The notes beneath the pieces are model-generated. The model had not been told where the DNA came from. It saw only the letters and a program-made list of their open reading frames with translations, and searched no databases. From contig JAWQFJ010000609.1 of assembly GCA_034096865.1 (NCBI GenBank), positions 64,766 through 122,265 on the forward strand: a stretch of DNA of 57,500 bases, read 5' to 3'. The position numbers and the translations under genes were made by a program. Below are positions 33,266-44,367 of the stretch, piece by piece (position 1 is the first letter of the stretch; each line of letters starts with the position of its first letter). The stretch comes from Theodoxus fluviatilis (taxonomy: Eukaryota > Mollusca > Gastropoda > Cycloneritida > Neritidae).

Positions 33266-36200
33266 ATGGATCGCCTGAACCCACCAGAACCACTGCAAGT
33301 TCAGGGCAATGTCGCAGACAACTGGAAACGCTTCAAGCAAGCCTTCCTCATCTATCAAGCGGCAAGTAGACTTGACAAGAGCCGCAAGGTGCAAAGCATG
33401 ACACTGCTACATATCATCGGTCCTGAAGCGCTTGACATATCATTATCTACAATACGTTCCACTGGGCTGTAGAAGAATGCGATGTGTACCAACACTGTAA
33501 GGCTGCAGAAGATTTCCATGTCAGTGAATGCATCATCAAGAAATTCGACACGTACTGCGCACCAAGAAAAAACGTAACGATCGAGAGACACATTTTTTTC
33601 AGGAGAAACCAGAACGAAGGTGAAAATTTCGACGTTTTTGTCACAGACCTGAAGCTGAAAGCAAAATCCTGCGAATTTGAAAACTTGAAAGAAGACACTA
33701 ACTTCTTTGTGGGCAGCATAGATCATGAGTCATCGTCATCAAAGGAGTGGAAGACCGCCATCGACGTACACGGTCATCGCATCACCTTCACACTGGACAC
33801 TGGCGCACAGGTTAACATTCTGCCATACAGCCTGTTCTGCAAACTGAAGAACACCAAGCTCCAGAAGTCACGCGCTCATCTGACAACGTACAGCGGCGAA
33901 CGTCTGCATGTCAAAGGCCAGAGCCAGCTGGTCTGTAGAACCAAAGACAAAATAAACTTGGTGGAATTTCAGATCGTGGACACACGTTCCAAACCTATTC
34001 TTGGACTGGCAAGCTGCGAAGCATTGAGCCTACTCCAACGTGTTGACGTCATCGAAGACGAGACTCTTTCCTCCTACGCAGATGTCTTCAACGGCTTGGG
34101 CAACATGAAAGACGACTACACCATCAGAATCGACTCCACAGTCGCACCAGTAGTCCATGCTGCTAGGAAGGTCCCCGCAGTGCTTCGCGACGACCTTAAG
34201 AAAGAGCTACAAAGAATGGAAAAGGAAGGAGTAATCGAAAAAGTTGACCATCCCACCGACTGGGTCAACTCCCTGGTCATCGTGCAGAAGAAAGGAGGCG
34301 GCCTGCGACTGTGCTTAGACCCGAGAGACCTGAACAGAGCTGTGCGGCTGCCAACTATCGAAGAGATTGCCAGCAGACAGAGCGGAAACAAAGTCTTCAG
34401 CGTCCTCGATGCCAACTCAGCCTTTTGGCAAATACGCCTGAACAAAGACAGCTCTGACCTTACCTGCTTTAATACTCCCTTCGGCCGCTATAAATTTGTT
34501 CGGCTCCCTTTTGGCCTCAACTCATCAGCTGAAGTCTTCGCCAAACGATTTCACCAGGCATTCGAGAGTATTCCAGGCGTCGAAACATATATGGACGAAA
34601 TGCTCATCGGTGGCCAGACGAGGCAAGAACACGACTGGAGGCTGACCATGGTGCTGGAGACGGCCAGAGAAGCAGGCATCAAACTGAAACCCTCCAAATG
34701 CAATCTCAAGGTCAACGAAGTGAAGTTCGTCGGCCACACCATCACGCAGAACGATCTCAAGCCAGACAACTGCAAAATCCAAGCCATTCAAGACATGCCC
34801 TCTCCATCAAATCGCAAAGAGCTGGAGAGGTTCCTAGGGATGGTAAACTATTTAGGCAAGTTCATCCCAAACCTGTGAGACGTCACAGCGCCTCTTCGAG
34901 GCCTTCTCAAGCAAGACATGATGTGGCAGTGGCTGCCACAGCCGACAAAGCCATTGGCGACTTAAAGAAGCTGGTCACTGAGGCTCCAGTCTTGGCCTTC
35001 TACGACGCCAGCAAAGCTGTCCTGCTATCTGTGGATGCTTCACAAGACGGACTTGGCGCTGTCCTGATCCAGGAAGATCGTCCAGTAGCCTACGCGTCAA
35101 GGTCACTCACCGACTGCGAAAAGCGCTACGCCAACATAGAGAAAGAGATGCTGGCTGTGGTCTTCGGCGCTGAACATTACCACTACTACGTCTACGGACG
35201 ACCTGTCACCATTGAATCTGACCACAAGCCCCTGGAGTCGATCATCAAGAAGCCTTTGTCAGCAGCGCCACCCCGACTTCAGAGAATGTTGTTTCGTCTC
35301 ATGAAGTACAATGTTCAGCTCGTCTACAGGGCAGGCAAAGACATGCACATTCCAGACACTCTCTCCAGGGCAGCATTGTCATCCACGTCGCCATCCAGTG
35401 ATGACTGGGAGGCTCAGGTACACCTCATAGTTGACAACCTGCCCATTTACGACGAAAAGCTTGAGTTATTTAAGCAGGAGACGACTAAAGATGCCACGCT
35501 TCAACTTCTTAGTCGCTACATCCGAGAGGGATGGCCAGACCAAAAGAACGACACCCCTGAAGAAATCCGAGCGTACAACGGCTTTCGCGACGAACTCAGC
35601 GAGTCCAGCGGCCTGCTCTTCAAGGGAGAACAGCTGATTGTCCCCAAGTGCCTTCAGAGCGACATGCTGCAGAGACTTCACCAGGGTCACATGGGCCGCG
35701 ACAAATGCCTCGCTACCGCCAAGCAAGTCTTCTTTTGGATCAGCATATCAGCCCAGATCACCAACCTCGTCGCTCGATGTGCAATATGCAAGCAGTTTCA
35801 AAACGCACAACAGAAGGAGCCCCTGATGAGCCACGACGTGCCCTCTCTGCCATGAGAGAAACTTGCTGCTGATCTCTTCCAGTTTGAAGGCAAGAACTTC
35901 CTGTTGATAGTGGACTACTATAGCAAATTCTTTGAGGTGTCGCCTCTGCAGAAGTCCACGAGATCAGCAGACATCATCCTTGCTATGAAGTCCCAGTTCG
36001 CACGCCACGGAATCCCCAAAGAACTCATCACAAACAATGGACCCCAGTTCAGCTGCACAGAGTTTACAAGATTTGCATCAGCCTGGGACTTTCGACACAC
36101 GACCTCCAGTCCCAAGTATCCCAAGTCAATAAGAACCTGCTGAAGAAAGCCAAAGCAGCAAAGCAAGACCCGTACATCGCTTTGCTTCAGATGAGGGCTA

Positions 36201-36715
36201 CGCCATTGCTAGACAGAGCATCGCCAGCTCAGCTGCTGATGAACCGGCGTCTGAGGACCAGGCTACCAGCAACAGACGCCTACTTACAGCCCAGCGTTCC
36301 GCCCCAGGAGCAAGTTCAGCAGGCTATGAGGCAGCGGCAGACGCAGCAAAGCAAAGACTACAACAAGACTGCCCTTCCCAAGCCCCTTCCGCCTCTCCAG
36401 CCAGAAGAAGTAATTCGCATGCAGATAGCACGGGGCAGCACCTGGAAGCCAGCTGTCGTGGTGTCAGCCGCACAGCAACCTCGCTCCTACATCGTGCGCA
36501 CTGAGGACGGAGCGACGTACCGCCGCAACAGAGCCATGCTGAGGCAGACCCAGGAGCCACTGATCCTGCCGCCGCCACCACAAGCAGAAGGGGCAGATGA
36601 CGTCATGCCGACAGCCCTTCCAGAGTCTGCCAGAGCACTACAACCTGGCACCACAGTCACACGGTATGGGCGACACAGTAGGCCGCCAGACCGTTATTCT
36701 CCACAGACTCTATAG
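33266..36715 (+). pseudogene. Gypsy gag-pol remnant
   Basis: Domains in order: capsid-like gag (33266-33472 and shifted from 33484), aspartic protease (TLDTGAQVNILP, about 33792), reverse transcriptase (about 34200-34870), RNase H (VDASQDGLGAVL, about 35030), zinc-binding H2C2 integrase start (HQGHMGRDKCL...CAICKQF), integrase core (about 35870-36140) and C-terminal tail (36182-36715). Lesions seen: stop after gag at 33470; loss of the gag zinc knuckle; YMDE in place of the YxDD polymerase box; stop at 34876 and a frameshift near 34908; stop at 35853; NNGPQF where the second integrase Asp belongs; and a break before its catalytic Glu. It cannot be active. A Metaviridae-type retrotransposon without envelope. 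Confidence 0.88.
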
Positions 36716-36950
36716 CCAAACGCTCAAAGACAACGTTGGCAAGTTCCTAAATTGACATTATTTTCAAATTTTCTTGAAGTGTTTGGTTTTGATTTCAACA
36801 TTGAAGTCACATAAACTTTCACTTTTCCATTCAGGTCCTTTCAACTTTTCCCCTTACACTTCCGTAACTATTTCCAACTTTTGTGAAAATATTGGTGAGT
36901 TCAGGAGAAAAAATATTAAAAAACAACCAGAACACTGAAGTGTATAAAAC
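36716..36950. other. Gypsy 3' non-coding remnant
   Basis: AT-rich sequence after the integrase stop. I see neither a clear polypurine tract nor the TGTAGA start of a 3' LTR. Confidence 0.4.
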
Positions 36951-39590
36951 TATACATTTTATTAAAGTAAAATGAACAGGGCAGATACTGAATACAAAAT
37001 GAACTTTTTCTGGACAAGCTCATTTGCATACAAGGGCAGTAACTCTAAATTTTTATAGATTTTTTGGTGAAAATTTAAGGATAAAAAACAGCAAAAATAA
37101 TAAAACTACATATAACAACATGAATCTTTCCAGAAATGACTTCTGATATATCAGACACACTTTGGGAGTCTATTTGAGCAGAAAAGTCACACCTGAGACA
37201 AACAGAAAACTTCTAAGCCAAGCATGTGTATTTCCGCATTTTTGGGTCTTATCGGGTACATCTGGGAAAAAATTTCCCAACTACTTACAATGCAGCAAAG
37301 TAGGCAAAAATGTACAGTCTATGGTAGGAAAAAGGACAAGGTACACATTGGACACAAAATCAACTTTTCCTAAACAACCTCATTTGCATACAAGGGCAGT
37401 AACTCAAAATTTGCCATGTGTTTAGGGGGGCAAACACAAAGAAACATCATAAGTAACTATTCAAAAACTACAAATGATGTCTTGTAATTTTCCAGAAATG
37501 ACTTCTGACACATCAGGCACACTTTGGATGTCTATTTGAGCAGAAAAGACACACCTGGGACAAACAGAAAAATTCTAAGCCAAGCATGTGTATTTCCGCA
37601 TTTTTGGGTCTTATCGGGTACACCTGGGGAAAAAATTCCAAACTGCTTACAATGCAGCAAAGTAGGCAAAAATGTACAGTCTGTGGTAGGAAAAAGGACA
37701 GGGTACACATTGGACACAAAATCAACTTTTCCTAAACAACCTCATTTGCATACAAGGGCAGTAACTCTAAATTTGTCATATGTTTAGGGGGGCAAACACA
37801 AAGAAACATCATAAGCAACTATTAAACAAGAAGGGCAAAGCCCATACGACTCACATGGTTGACCTTGACCTTTATATGACCTTGACCTTCAGGTGACTTT
37901 CAAGGTCAAGGTCAAACAACTAAACCTACCAATGACATCATACACAAAGAAATGCTTTACACATTTTTCCTACCAAGGTCAAGGTCATCCAAGGTCATGC
38001 AACACAAAGCTGTTAATTCAAGACATAGGAAGCACAATGGTGCTTATTGGCACTTTCTACCATGAGATATAGTCACTTTTAGTGGTTCACTACCCCATTT
38101 TGGTCACATTTCATAAGGGTCAAAGTGAGCTTGACCTTGATGATATGTGAACAAATGTGTCTCATGATGAAAGTATAACATGTGCCCCACATAATTATTA
38201 AGTTTAAAACAGTTATCTTCCATAGTTCAGGGTCAAGGTCACTTCAAAATATGTATACAATCCAACTTTGAAGAGCTCCTGTGACCTTGACCTTGAAGCA
38301 AGGTCAACCAAACTGGTATCAAAAGATAGGGCTTGCTTTGACCTATACACCACTTGTAGCTAAGGTCGCCATTCTCAATAACGTGGGAGAAAATTGGGAA
38401 AATGTGAAAAATGACTGTTTTTAAGACCACATTTATGGCTCCTGTGACCTTGACCTTGAAGCAAGGTCAAGTCACTATGTATGTTTTTTGAGGCCTTGTC
38501 ATCATACACCATGATGCCACATTTGGTGTTGATAGACTTAATAGTCTCCGAGAAAAATCCAACGTTAAAGTTTTTTACGCCCGGACAGACGGACGGACGG
38601 ACGACACAGCTGAGTACATAGACTCACTTTTGCTTCGCATGTGAGTCAAAAACTACAAATGATGTCTTGTAATTTTTCAGAAATGACTTTTGACACATCA
38701 GGCACACTTTGGATGTCTATTTGAGCAGAAAAGACACACCTGAGACACACAGAAAAATTCTAAGCCAAGCATGTGTATTTCCACATTTTTGGGTCTTATC
38801 AGGTACATCTGGGGGAAAAAAATCCCAACTGCTTACAATGCAGCAAAGTAGGCAAAACTGTACAGTCTATGGTAGGAAAAAGGACTGGGTACACATTGAA
38901 CACAAAATCAACTTTTCCTAAACAAGCTCATTTGCATGCAATGATTGAAAAAATGTATCCTGAAAATTGATGAAAAATTTAGTAATGATACTAAAACCTA
39001 CAAATTACACTCAGAAAATTCCCAGGAATAAATTCTGACATATCAGACAAGCTTTGAGAACCCATCTGAGCAAGAAAAAAAACAATCAAGACTAGTGAGC
39101 AATATTTGAGATACAACTTTACATATGAAAATTCAGCACACTGACCCTCTCCTGTACTGCTTGATCGGTACCTGCCCTTCTCTTTTATCTTATCAGGTAC
39201 ATCTGGGGAAAAAAAATTCCCAACTACTTACAATGCAGCAAAGTAGGCAAAACTGTACAGTCTATGGTAGGAAAAAGGACAAGGTACACTACACATTGAA
39301 CACAAAATCAACTTTTCCTAAACACGCTCATTTGCATGAGGTGCAATGATTGAAAAAATGTATCCTGAAAATTGATGAAAAATTTAGTAATGATACTAAA
39401 CCTACAAATTACACACAGAAAATTCCCAGGAATAAATTCTGACATATCAGACAAGCTTTGAGAACCCATCTGAGCAAGAAAAAAACACAATCAAGACTAG
39501 TGAGCAATATTTGAGATACAACTTTACATATGAAAATTCAGCACACTGACCCTCTCCTGTACTGCTTGATCGGGTTCCTGCCCTTCCCTT
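36950..39590. repeat. 361-bp tandem array and related duplicates, split by a TGACCTT element
   Basis: CTATTTGAGCAGAAAAG recurs at about 37171, 37533 and 38717 (spacing 362, and 361 after subtracting the insert). A partial unit follows at 39190-39330. A second duplicated block (ATTGAAAAAATGTATCCTGA to CTGTACTGCTTGATCGG) occurs at 38942-39172 and 39349-39571. The second block ends in piggyBac coding sequence, so the array probably grew from a piggyBac element. Confidence 0.8.
37826..38651 (-). mobile_element. TGACCTT-rich element, copy D
   Basis: Inserted in the third 361-bp unit. The second unit (ACTATTCAAAAACTAC at 37457) is the empty site. Comparison shows no target duplication. Confidence 0.88.
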
Positions 39591-40056
39591 TTATTATAAT
39601 CTCATCAACAGAAGTGTTCTGGTCTATGTAGAACTTCTCCTGAAATGCTCTCAGGAGTAGGTGGAAGAGAGGCCTCACCTTCCACAGCTTGTCATAATGT
39701 GGGTCTCCAGGTCTTGGAGCTTCATTGTCTGCCAGGTGCAGATTGCTCCATAGCTGCCATCATCTTCGCCACGTGAATCTTGCAGTGAACTCCGGTACAC
39801 GTAGCACCCAGTGGGTGGAAAAAATAATGGTTCATCTCTAGCAGGCGATGGATCCCCATGAAAAACAGCATGCCGATGAAAGCTCTCATTTCCACTGGGC
39901 TTGTGTCATAGTCCCATTCAGCACGCTTCTGTCGAGCATACAAATTAGTTTGCTCAACGAGAAGATCGGTGGCATCTTGAGGGAACACTAGATCAAAAAA
40001 GTCCACTGGGAGAGCATCCAGAGGGGGGAATTCGGTGGGTGCGTGCTTCCCTTCGT
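39590..40056 (-). pseudogene. piggyBac transposase fragment
   Basis: The minus frame at 39722-40056 reads PVDFFDLVFPQDATDLLVEQ, TNLYARQKR and MRAFIGMLFFMGIHRL, the N-terminal part of piggyBac-type DDE transposases. A shifted frame continues with HYDKLWKVRP and FYIDQNTSVDEIII...GKGRNPIKQYR. The DDD catalytic core is mostly missing. It joins the 52-bp 3' LTR remnant without an evident TTAA. Confidence 0.75.
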
Positions 40057-40108
40057 ACATGTCTGTTGTTTGAAGCTTGATTGGACACAAGGCTGAAACA
40101 CGTCTACA
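40057..40108 (+). repeat. Gypsy 3' LTR remnant (52 bp)
   Basis: Identical to the end of the 5' LTR from ACATGTCTGTTG to CGTCTACA, followed by the TCAGT duplication. The first 135 bp of the LTR are replaced by piggyBac-derived sequence. Confidence 0.85.
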
Positions 40109-40803
40109 TCAGTGACTGGTTGGCTGGAATGCAGAAGGCTGTGTGTAAAGTGACACCTCTAATATTGTAAGCTGCCTTTCCTGTGGGTGCAGTCAGCAGC
40201 ACTCTCACTGAATCAGGATTGTCACCTGGACGAGAGGAGAGGTATCGCACCAGTGCATGGTAGATAGCGCGAATGCACTGGCTCTTCCCTACTCCTACTC
40301 CGCCAGACAAGAAACAGTGAAAGGGCTCCGAGTCGGATGGCTTGGTGCTGCACTTTGTTTTGATCCAGTGCAAGACATGCAGAAAGAACTGTTGCTGTTT
40401 GGTGTTGAGTGAACAGACCAGCTGCTCATACTCTTCGTCTCTCACACGGTTCACCAGTGACTCTGTTGTAATGTTAAAGTCAGTGGTCTGCATGCCCATC
40501 TCCTGGCCAATGTCATACTGTTTGTGCAGGTCGGACTGAGGGCGGAAGGCTGGATCAGTGCTGTCCTTGTTGAACTGCTCCTGCCGGCTCTCCATGTCCT
40601 GAGCTGCGGGAGCCACTTTATCCCACGCGTCCTCCTGCTCGCCCTCTCTCTCCACTCGCTCCATGGCTGCGTCAACAGCCGCTCCATTGGGTGCAAAGTG
40701 ACTCTCCACCTCATCGACTGTCTCCTTCATCTCTGTGTACCGCTCATAGTAGGTTTCGCAGCCACCGATGATGTCCTTCTCCTCATCACGCCAAGGCAAG
40801 TAG
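40109..40803 (-). pseudogene. Helentron PIF1-like helicase, N-terminal part
   Basis: Continues the Rep frame as LPWRDEEKDIIGG. Helicase motif I (Walker A) is LSGGVGVGKSQ, followed by LLTAPTGKAAYNI and TLHTAFCIPANQSL. It is cut at 40109-40113 (TCAGT) by the Gypsy element and continues 13.7 kb away at 26369. Confidence 0.85.
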
Positions 40804-40871
40804 CATTCTATTAAACTAGAGATTTCGCCTACCGGCAAAAGTATATACTACTGACTCGGGTTTACAGAATG
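40804..40871. mobile_element. 68-bp mini-transposon of the CATTCT family, 9-bp target duplication
   Basis: The plus strand starts CATTCTATTAAACTAGAG and ends CTCGGGTTTACAGAATG. It is flanked by the exact 9-bp repeat GGCAAGTAG at 40795-40803 and 40872-40880. It consists only of the two family termini and puts a stop codon into the Helentron reading frame. Confidence 0.88.
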
Positions 40872-43690
40872 GGCAAGTAGAGCATTAGACGCTCCCTGTA
40901 GTGCTTTTCTGGCTCATCCTCTACTGAAAACCTGACACAGCGGAACACCTTGGGCTTTGTGCGGCGATACAGAATCTTCCCGTCACTCATCTTGAACGCC
41001 TCCCCTGAAACGGCACTGTACTCCCACACATCGTCCACATTTTCCTCCTCATACTCTCCCTCTGGCTGGAACTCAGTATTCTTTGTATTCCTCCTGGTGC
41101 TGGTGCTAGCTCGTTTGACTTCAAACAGGGTGGCAAACTCGGCCAGACACACACACTCCAGCTCCTTGGGTCGGTCTGCATACCGATCTATTAGGCTGGT
41201 GCAGGTGATGTCCGTGTCGTCTTCATTCATCATCTCCAGCATGGTGGCATTCTTTAAGAGGGACACTCGGTCACACGGAGGAGTGTTGATGAAGATCACG
41301 TCTCTGGTTGCTCTACACATGGGTAGCTGCAGCTGCAGGTAAACCGCCTCTTGTGCGGACACCTCACAATGGTTAAGGAATTTGTTGGCAATGTGACGGA
41401 CTTGTTGTTGCATGCCACGGTTTCCACGTTTGGCCTCGTCAGAAGCATCACGCAGCAGGTCACTCATGCCGCGGTGACCCTTGCTGATGTAGGTGATGAT
41501 GTAGGCACCACAGGCGTATTCGTCCATCACATACTGCACGTCTGTGTTTGCCATCCAGATTTGAACTAGGGCATCGTTCCGCGTGTTCATGCGGCTCTCC
41601 GATGGTTTGCGTTTGAAGAAGATCTTGGAACTGCTAAGATCTTCCCGCAGTCCAATGATGTAGTCTTCCTGCTTCAAACCTATTCTGGCTAAAAACTCTT
41701 CAAAGGAGATGTCCTCTCCAGGCTGCAGGTCTTTGAGCCCAGCTTTGATTTTCTGCAGGTGGGTCTTTTCCCATGGATGCATATTTTCATCGTCCTCAGT
41801 GAGCGGTCGCAGCAGCATAGTCTGTGGCATTGGAGCCAAAGGAAAGCCAAACCGGCACTTGTGTTTGCCTTGTTTCTTGCACGACTTGGAGTGCTTGTGC
41901 TCGTGCAAGCTGGACACCTCCTTCAGCTCACCCTCAGCGTGCCTCTCACATGTCAGATACTTGTCAACAAAGGCTACATCTTTGTCATCATCTGTGTCTG
42001 CTTCCAGGGAGTTGTCGACCCACAGCAGACAGTGGATGTGAGGTGAGCCTCTCTGCTGGTACTCCACCCGATAGAAGTAATCAACAACATGTCCCAGTGG
42101 TTGAAGTTCGCCAAGGATGACCTTGCGGAACAAGATCTGAACACGGTAGTCAAAGTGACGTGAGCAGGTAACAGGGTCCTGCTGGATAAGCTCAGACTTT
42201 TCTTGCCAGGTCAGCTTATGCAGGTCATCATCACTTGGCTCTATCCCATGTTCTGTCCGATACAACACACGCAGAAGGTCTGGCCAACGAGTTTCTGCTG
42301 CTGAAAAGGTTGCAAAGAAGGCGGGGCGTCCCAACTGCCTGAGCATAGCAAACAGATCTTTTTGTTTAGCCTGCCAATATGGAGGTGAAGACCGCAGAGT
42401 TTTCAGCACACGGTAACCCTCATCATGGCGCAACAGGCTCTCCATAGCACCCTCCTTTGACAACTGACCAGCAGTGTAGCAAGTATTTTTCCCCTTAACT
42501 TTCCTTAGTGCAGTGGAGGCAAGGTCGCGGATTTGCAACATTTGTAGTTTCTTCAGTTTGAAGAAAATGTTAGCGATGGAGTGCGCAATCCGTCTGTCCT
42601 GGTTTCGAAGTTCCTGCTTGCAGATCTTGCTGTAGGTGATGGACTTTGCTCGCTTGTTGTTGTCGACACGGCGCTCTCCACAGAATATTGTGGGAAAAGA
42701 CTTTTCCTCGCAGTCCTTGTCCAGGAAAATGGCCAGAGGGTGCTTCCCTTCACCAGGGGCAATCTTGAGTGCATGCTGGCCATCCTCTGTGAAGTCGTTG
42801 GGGTGCAACAGAGTGTCGCGACACCCACCGCCCACCTCTGCTTCGTCATTGATCTCCACCCAGTTCTTATCAAAATCATCATCAGGCAGGCTGTCTTGGT
42901 TGCCGGCAACACTATTGATCTTCTCGTCAGCCCATTTACCAAGCAGCCCTGCAAGATCTTTCGGCAGTTGGCCCTCGGGTGCGTCACCCTGGTTGTTCGG
43001 CAATTGGCCCTCAGGTGCATCACAGTGGTTGGGTGGTGGCTGGCCCTTGGGTGCATCTCCCTTGTTGGCTGGTGGCTGGTCCTCAGGTACATCAATCTGG
43101 TTGGGTGGTGGCTGGCCCTCGCGTGCATCACACTGGTTACTCACTGGTTTGTAACAATCTTCAGTGGATTCTGCCTGATCCAGTCTGAATTGAACAGAGT
43201 CTTCCTCTGCCCACTCCTGCCTGTACCATGTAGAGTCCAGTTTGATGCCCTCCTCTTTGTACAACTCACTGTTTTTTGTCAGCCACTGAGCAGCTGCATA
43301 AATCTTTTTGGGTCGAACATTTTCAAATTGGTACGATGTTTTATATCGCATGCGCCTGTTGAGTTTCAATGCAACTGTTTGTGTGTCTTCAAAGCGCCGT
43401 GGAAGTGACGTCACGGTGGCAGACACATCAACAGGCACGTTGACCACATTGCCTCTGATGCCGAATTGACGATCACGACCCAACTCGCGCAGCTGCATCA
43501 AGGGAATGCGTGGTGAAATACACCGTTCCTCCAGTGCTGTCAGACCTTGCAACTCAGGAGGGATGACTGGAAAGCTAAGGCCATTTGCGGCGGCCAGATC
43601 CGGCAACACCTTCTTTCTGATGTTCCTCAAGCAGGTGTCACAAATCCATTGAACTCCTCCAAAGCTCGTAACACCACGCAAAACCTGCTG
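40872..43690 (-). pseudogene. Helentron Rep (HUH nuclease) segment
   Basis: About 940 open codons without a stop. Numbering from the ATG at 43705 (inside the Harbinger end), a conserved N-terminal block lies at 62-145 (CISPRIPLMQLRELGRD), Helitron_like_N at about 430-760 with the HUH motif SPHIHCLLW at 554-562, a Cys/His cluster at 601-620 (HEHKHSKSCKKQGKHKC), and the tyrosine region DEYACGAYIITYISKGHRG at 728-746. Residues 192-251 are five 12-residue repeats of the DAPEGQLPNNQG type. The frame ends artificially where the 68-bp element interrupts it at 40871. It is surprisingly intact for an element so disrupted elsewhere. Confidence 0.85.
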
Positions 43691-43895
43691 GGCCCGTATA
43701 CACAACGGCGATTTATCTTTTTAAGTTAACACTCGATTTATCTCCTATCCCCGATTTATCTTGACTTCGGTTTAAATTCTTCTATTCATGACGGCGATTT
43801 AGCCCTAAACTCGCGTCAAAGCAGAGGGTTAAACTATTCTCCCGAAGTCGGCAAGATAAATAGATAAACCGGGGTTATCGAGAGAGTCAGGCAAG

Positions 43896-44184
43896 ATGGC
43901 AGCGATCGTGATAAAAAAACGAATTCATGACAATCTGTTAAGGAAAAACCGAGTATTCCGAGACCGGAGAAGTATTTGATGATGAAGAGGTGTTCATAAA
44001 GTTTCGATTCCATCGCAAGGAAATCTTGGCCATCACCGACGCGGTGCAAGAGGACGTGGAAGTTTGCAACCGTAGTGGCAGCCTTCCGCCCGTCCTGCAA
44101 GTCCTTCTTGCGCTTAGATTTTATGCGAGCGGCGTCCGTCCATCGCCACCTCCTCCACCAACACACGCATTTCAGTTTCACTGA
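43896..44184 (+). pseudogene. HARBI1-like transposase N-terminal fragment, copy 2
   Basis: MAAIVIKKRIHDNLLRKNR is followed by stops at about 43977. The next frame gives FIKFRFHRKEILAITDAV, then SLPPVLQVLLALRFYASG, a typical start of Harbinger DDE nucleases. A stop follows at 44182, and the catalytic part is absent. Confidence 0.7.
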
Positions 44185-44226
44185 AGTTTTTTCCCCTTGC
44201 CTTTCTCTCTTTTTCTTGCTAGCCAT
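44170..44226 (-). pseudogene. Harbinger Myb-like protein start, copy 2
   Basis: MASKKKRERQGEKTSVKLK on the minus strand matches the fragment at 29926, and part of the reading frame (RIKSKRKKDLQDGR) continues across the nuclease remnant. Divergent arrangement of the two Harbinger genes is the usual one. Confidence 0.5.
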
Positions 44227-44367
44227 GTTTTTATATCTACTCCACGGATTTAGATATAGATCACTCATCAGTGTCTACTCGAAGAAAACACAACGTAAAC
44301 ACGGAAATGAATAACAACAAACGTGTGTGCGCATGCGTACATGAGGTCAAGGTCGTCTGAGTTAACC

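Larger units (their letters stand above)
26370..40108 (+). mobile_element. Gypsy-type LTR retrotransposon, inactive, heavily interrupted
   Basis: Inserted into the Helentron helicase with the duplication TCAGT at 26365-26369 and 40109-40113. The 5' LTR is 26370-26556. A 6.7-kb DNA transposon sits directly behind the primer-binding site, gag-pol debris is at 33266-36715, and only 52 bp of the 3' LTR remain at 40057-40108. Between 36.9 and 40.06 kb the original sequence has been replaced by a tandem array and a piggyBac fragment. Confidence 0.85.

Noticed and set aside
42553..43408. Frames of 172-275 codons on the plus strand and other minus frames across 40.9-43.7 kb
   Set aside because: Shadows of the Helentron Rep frame.
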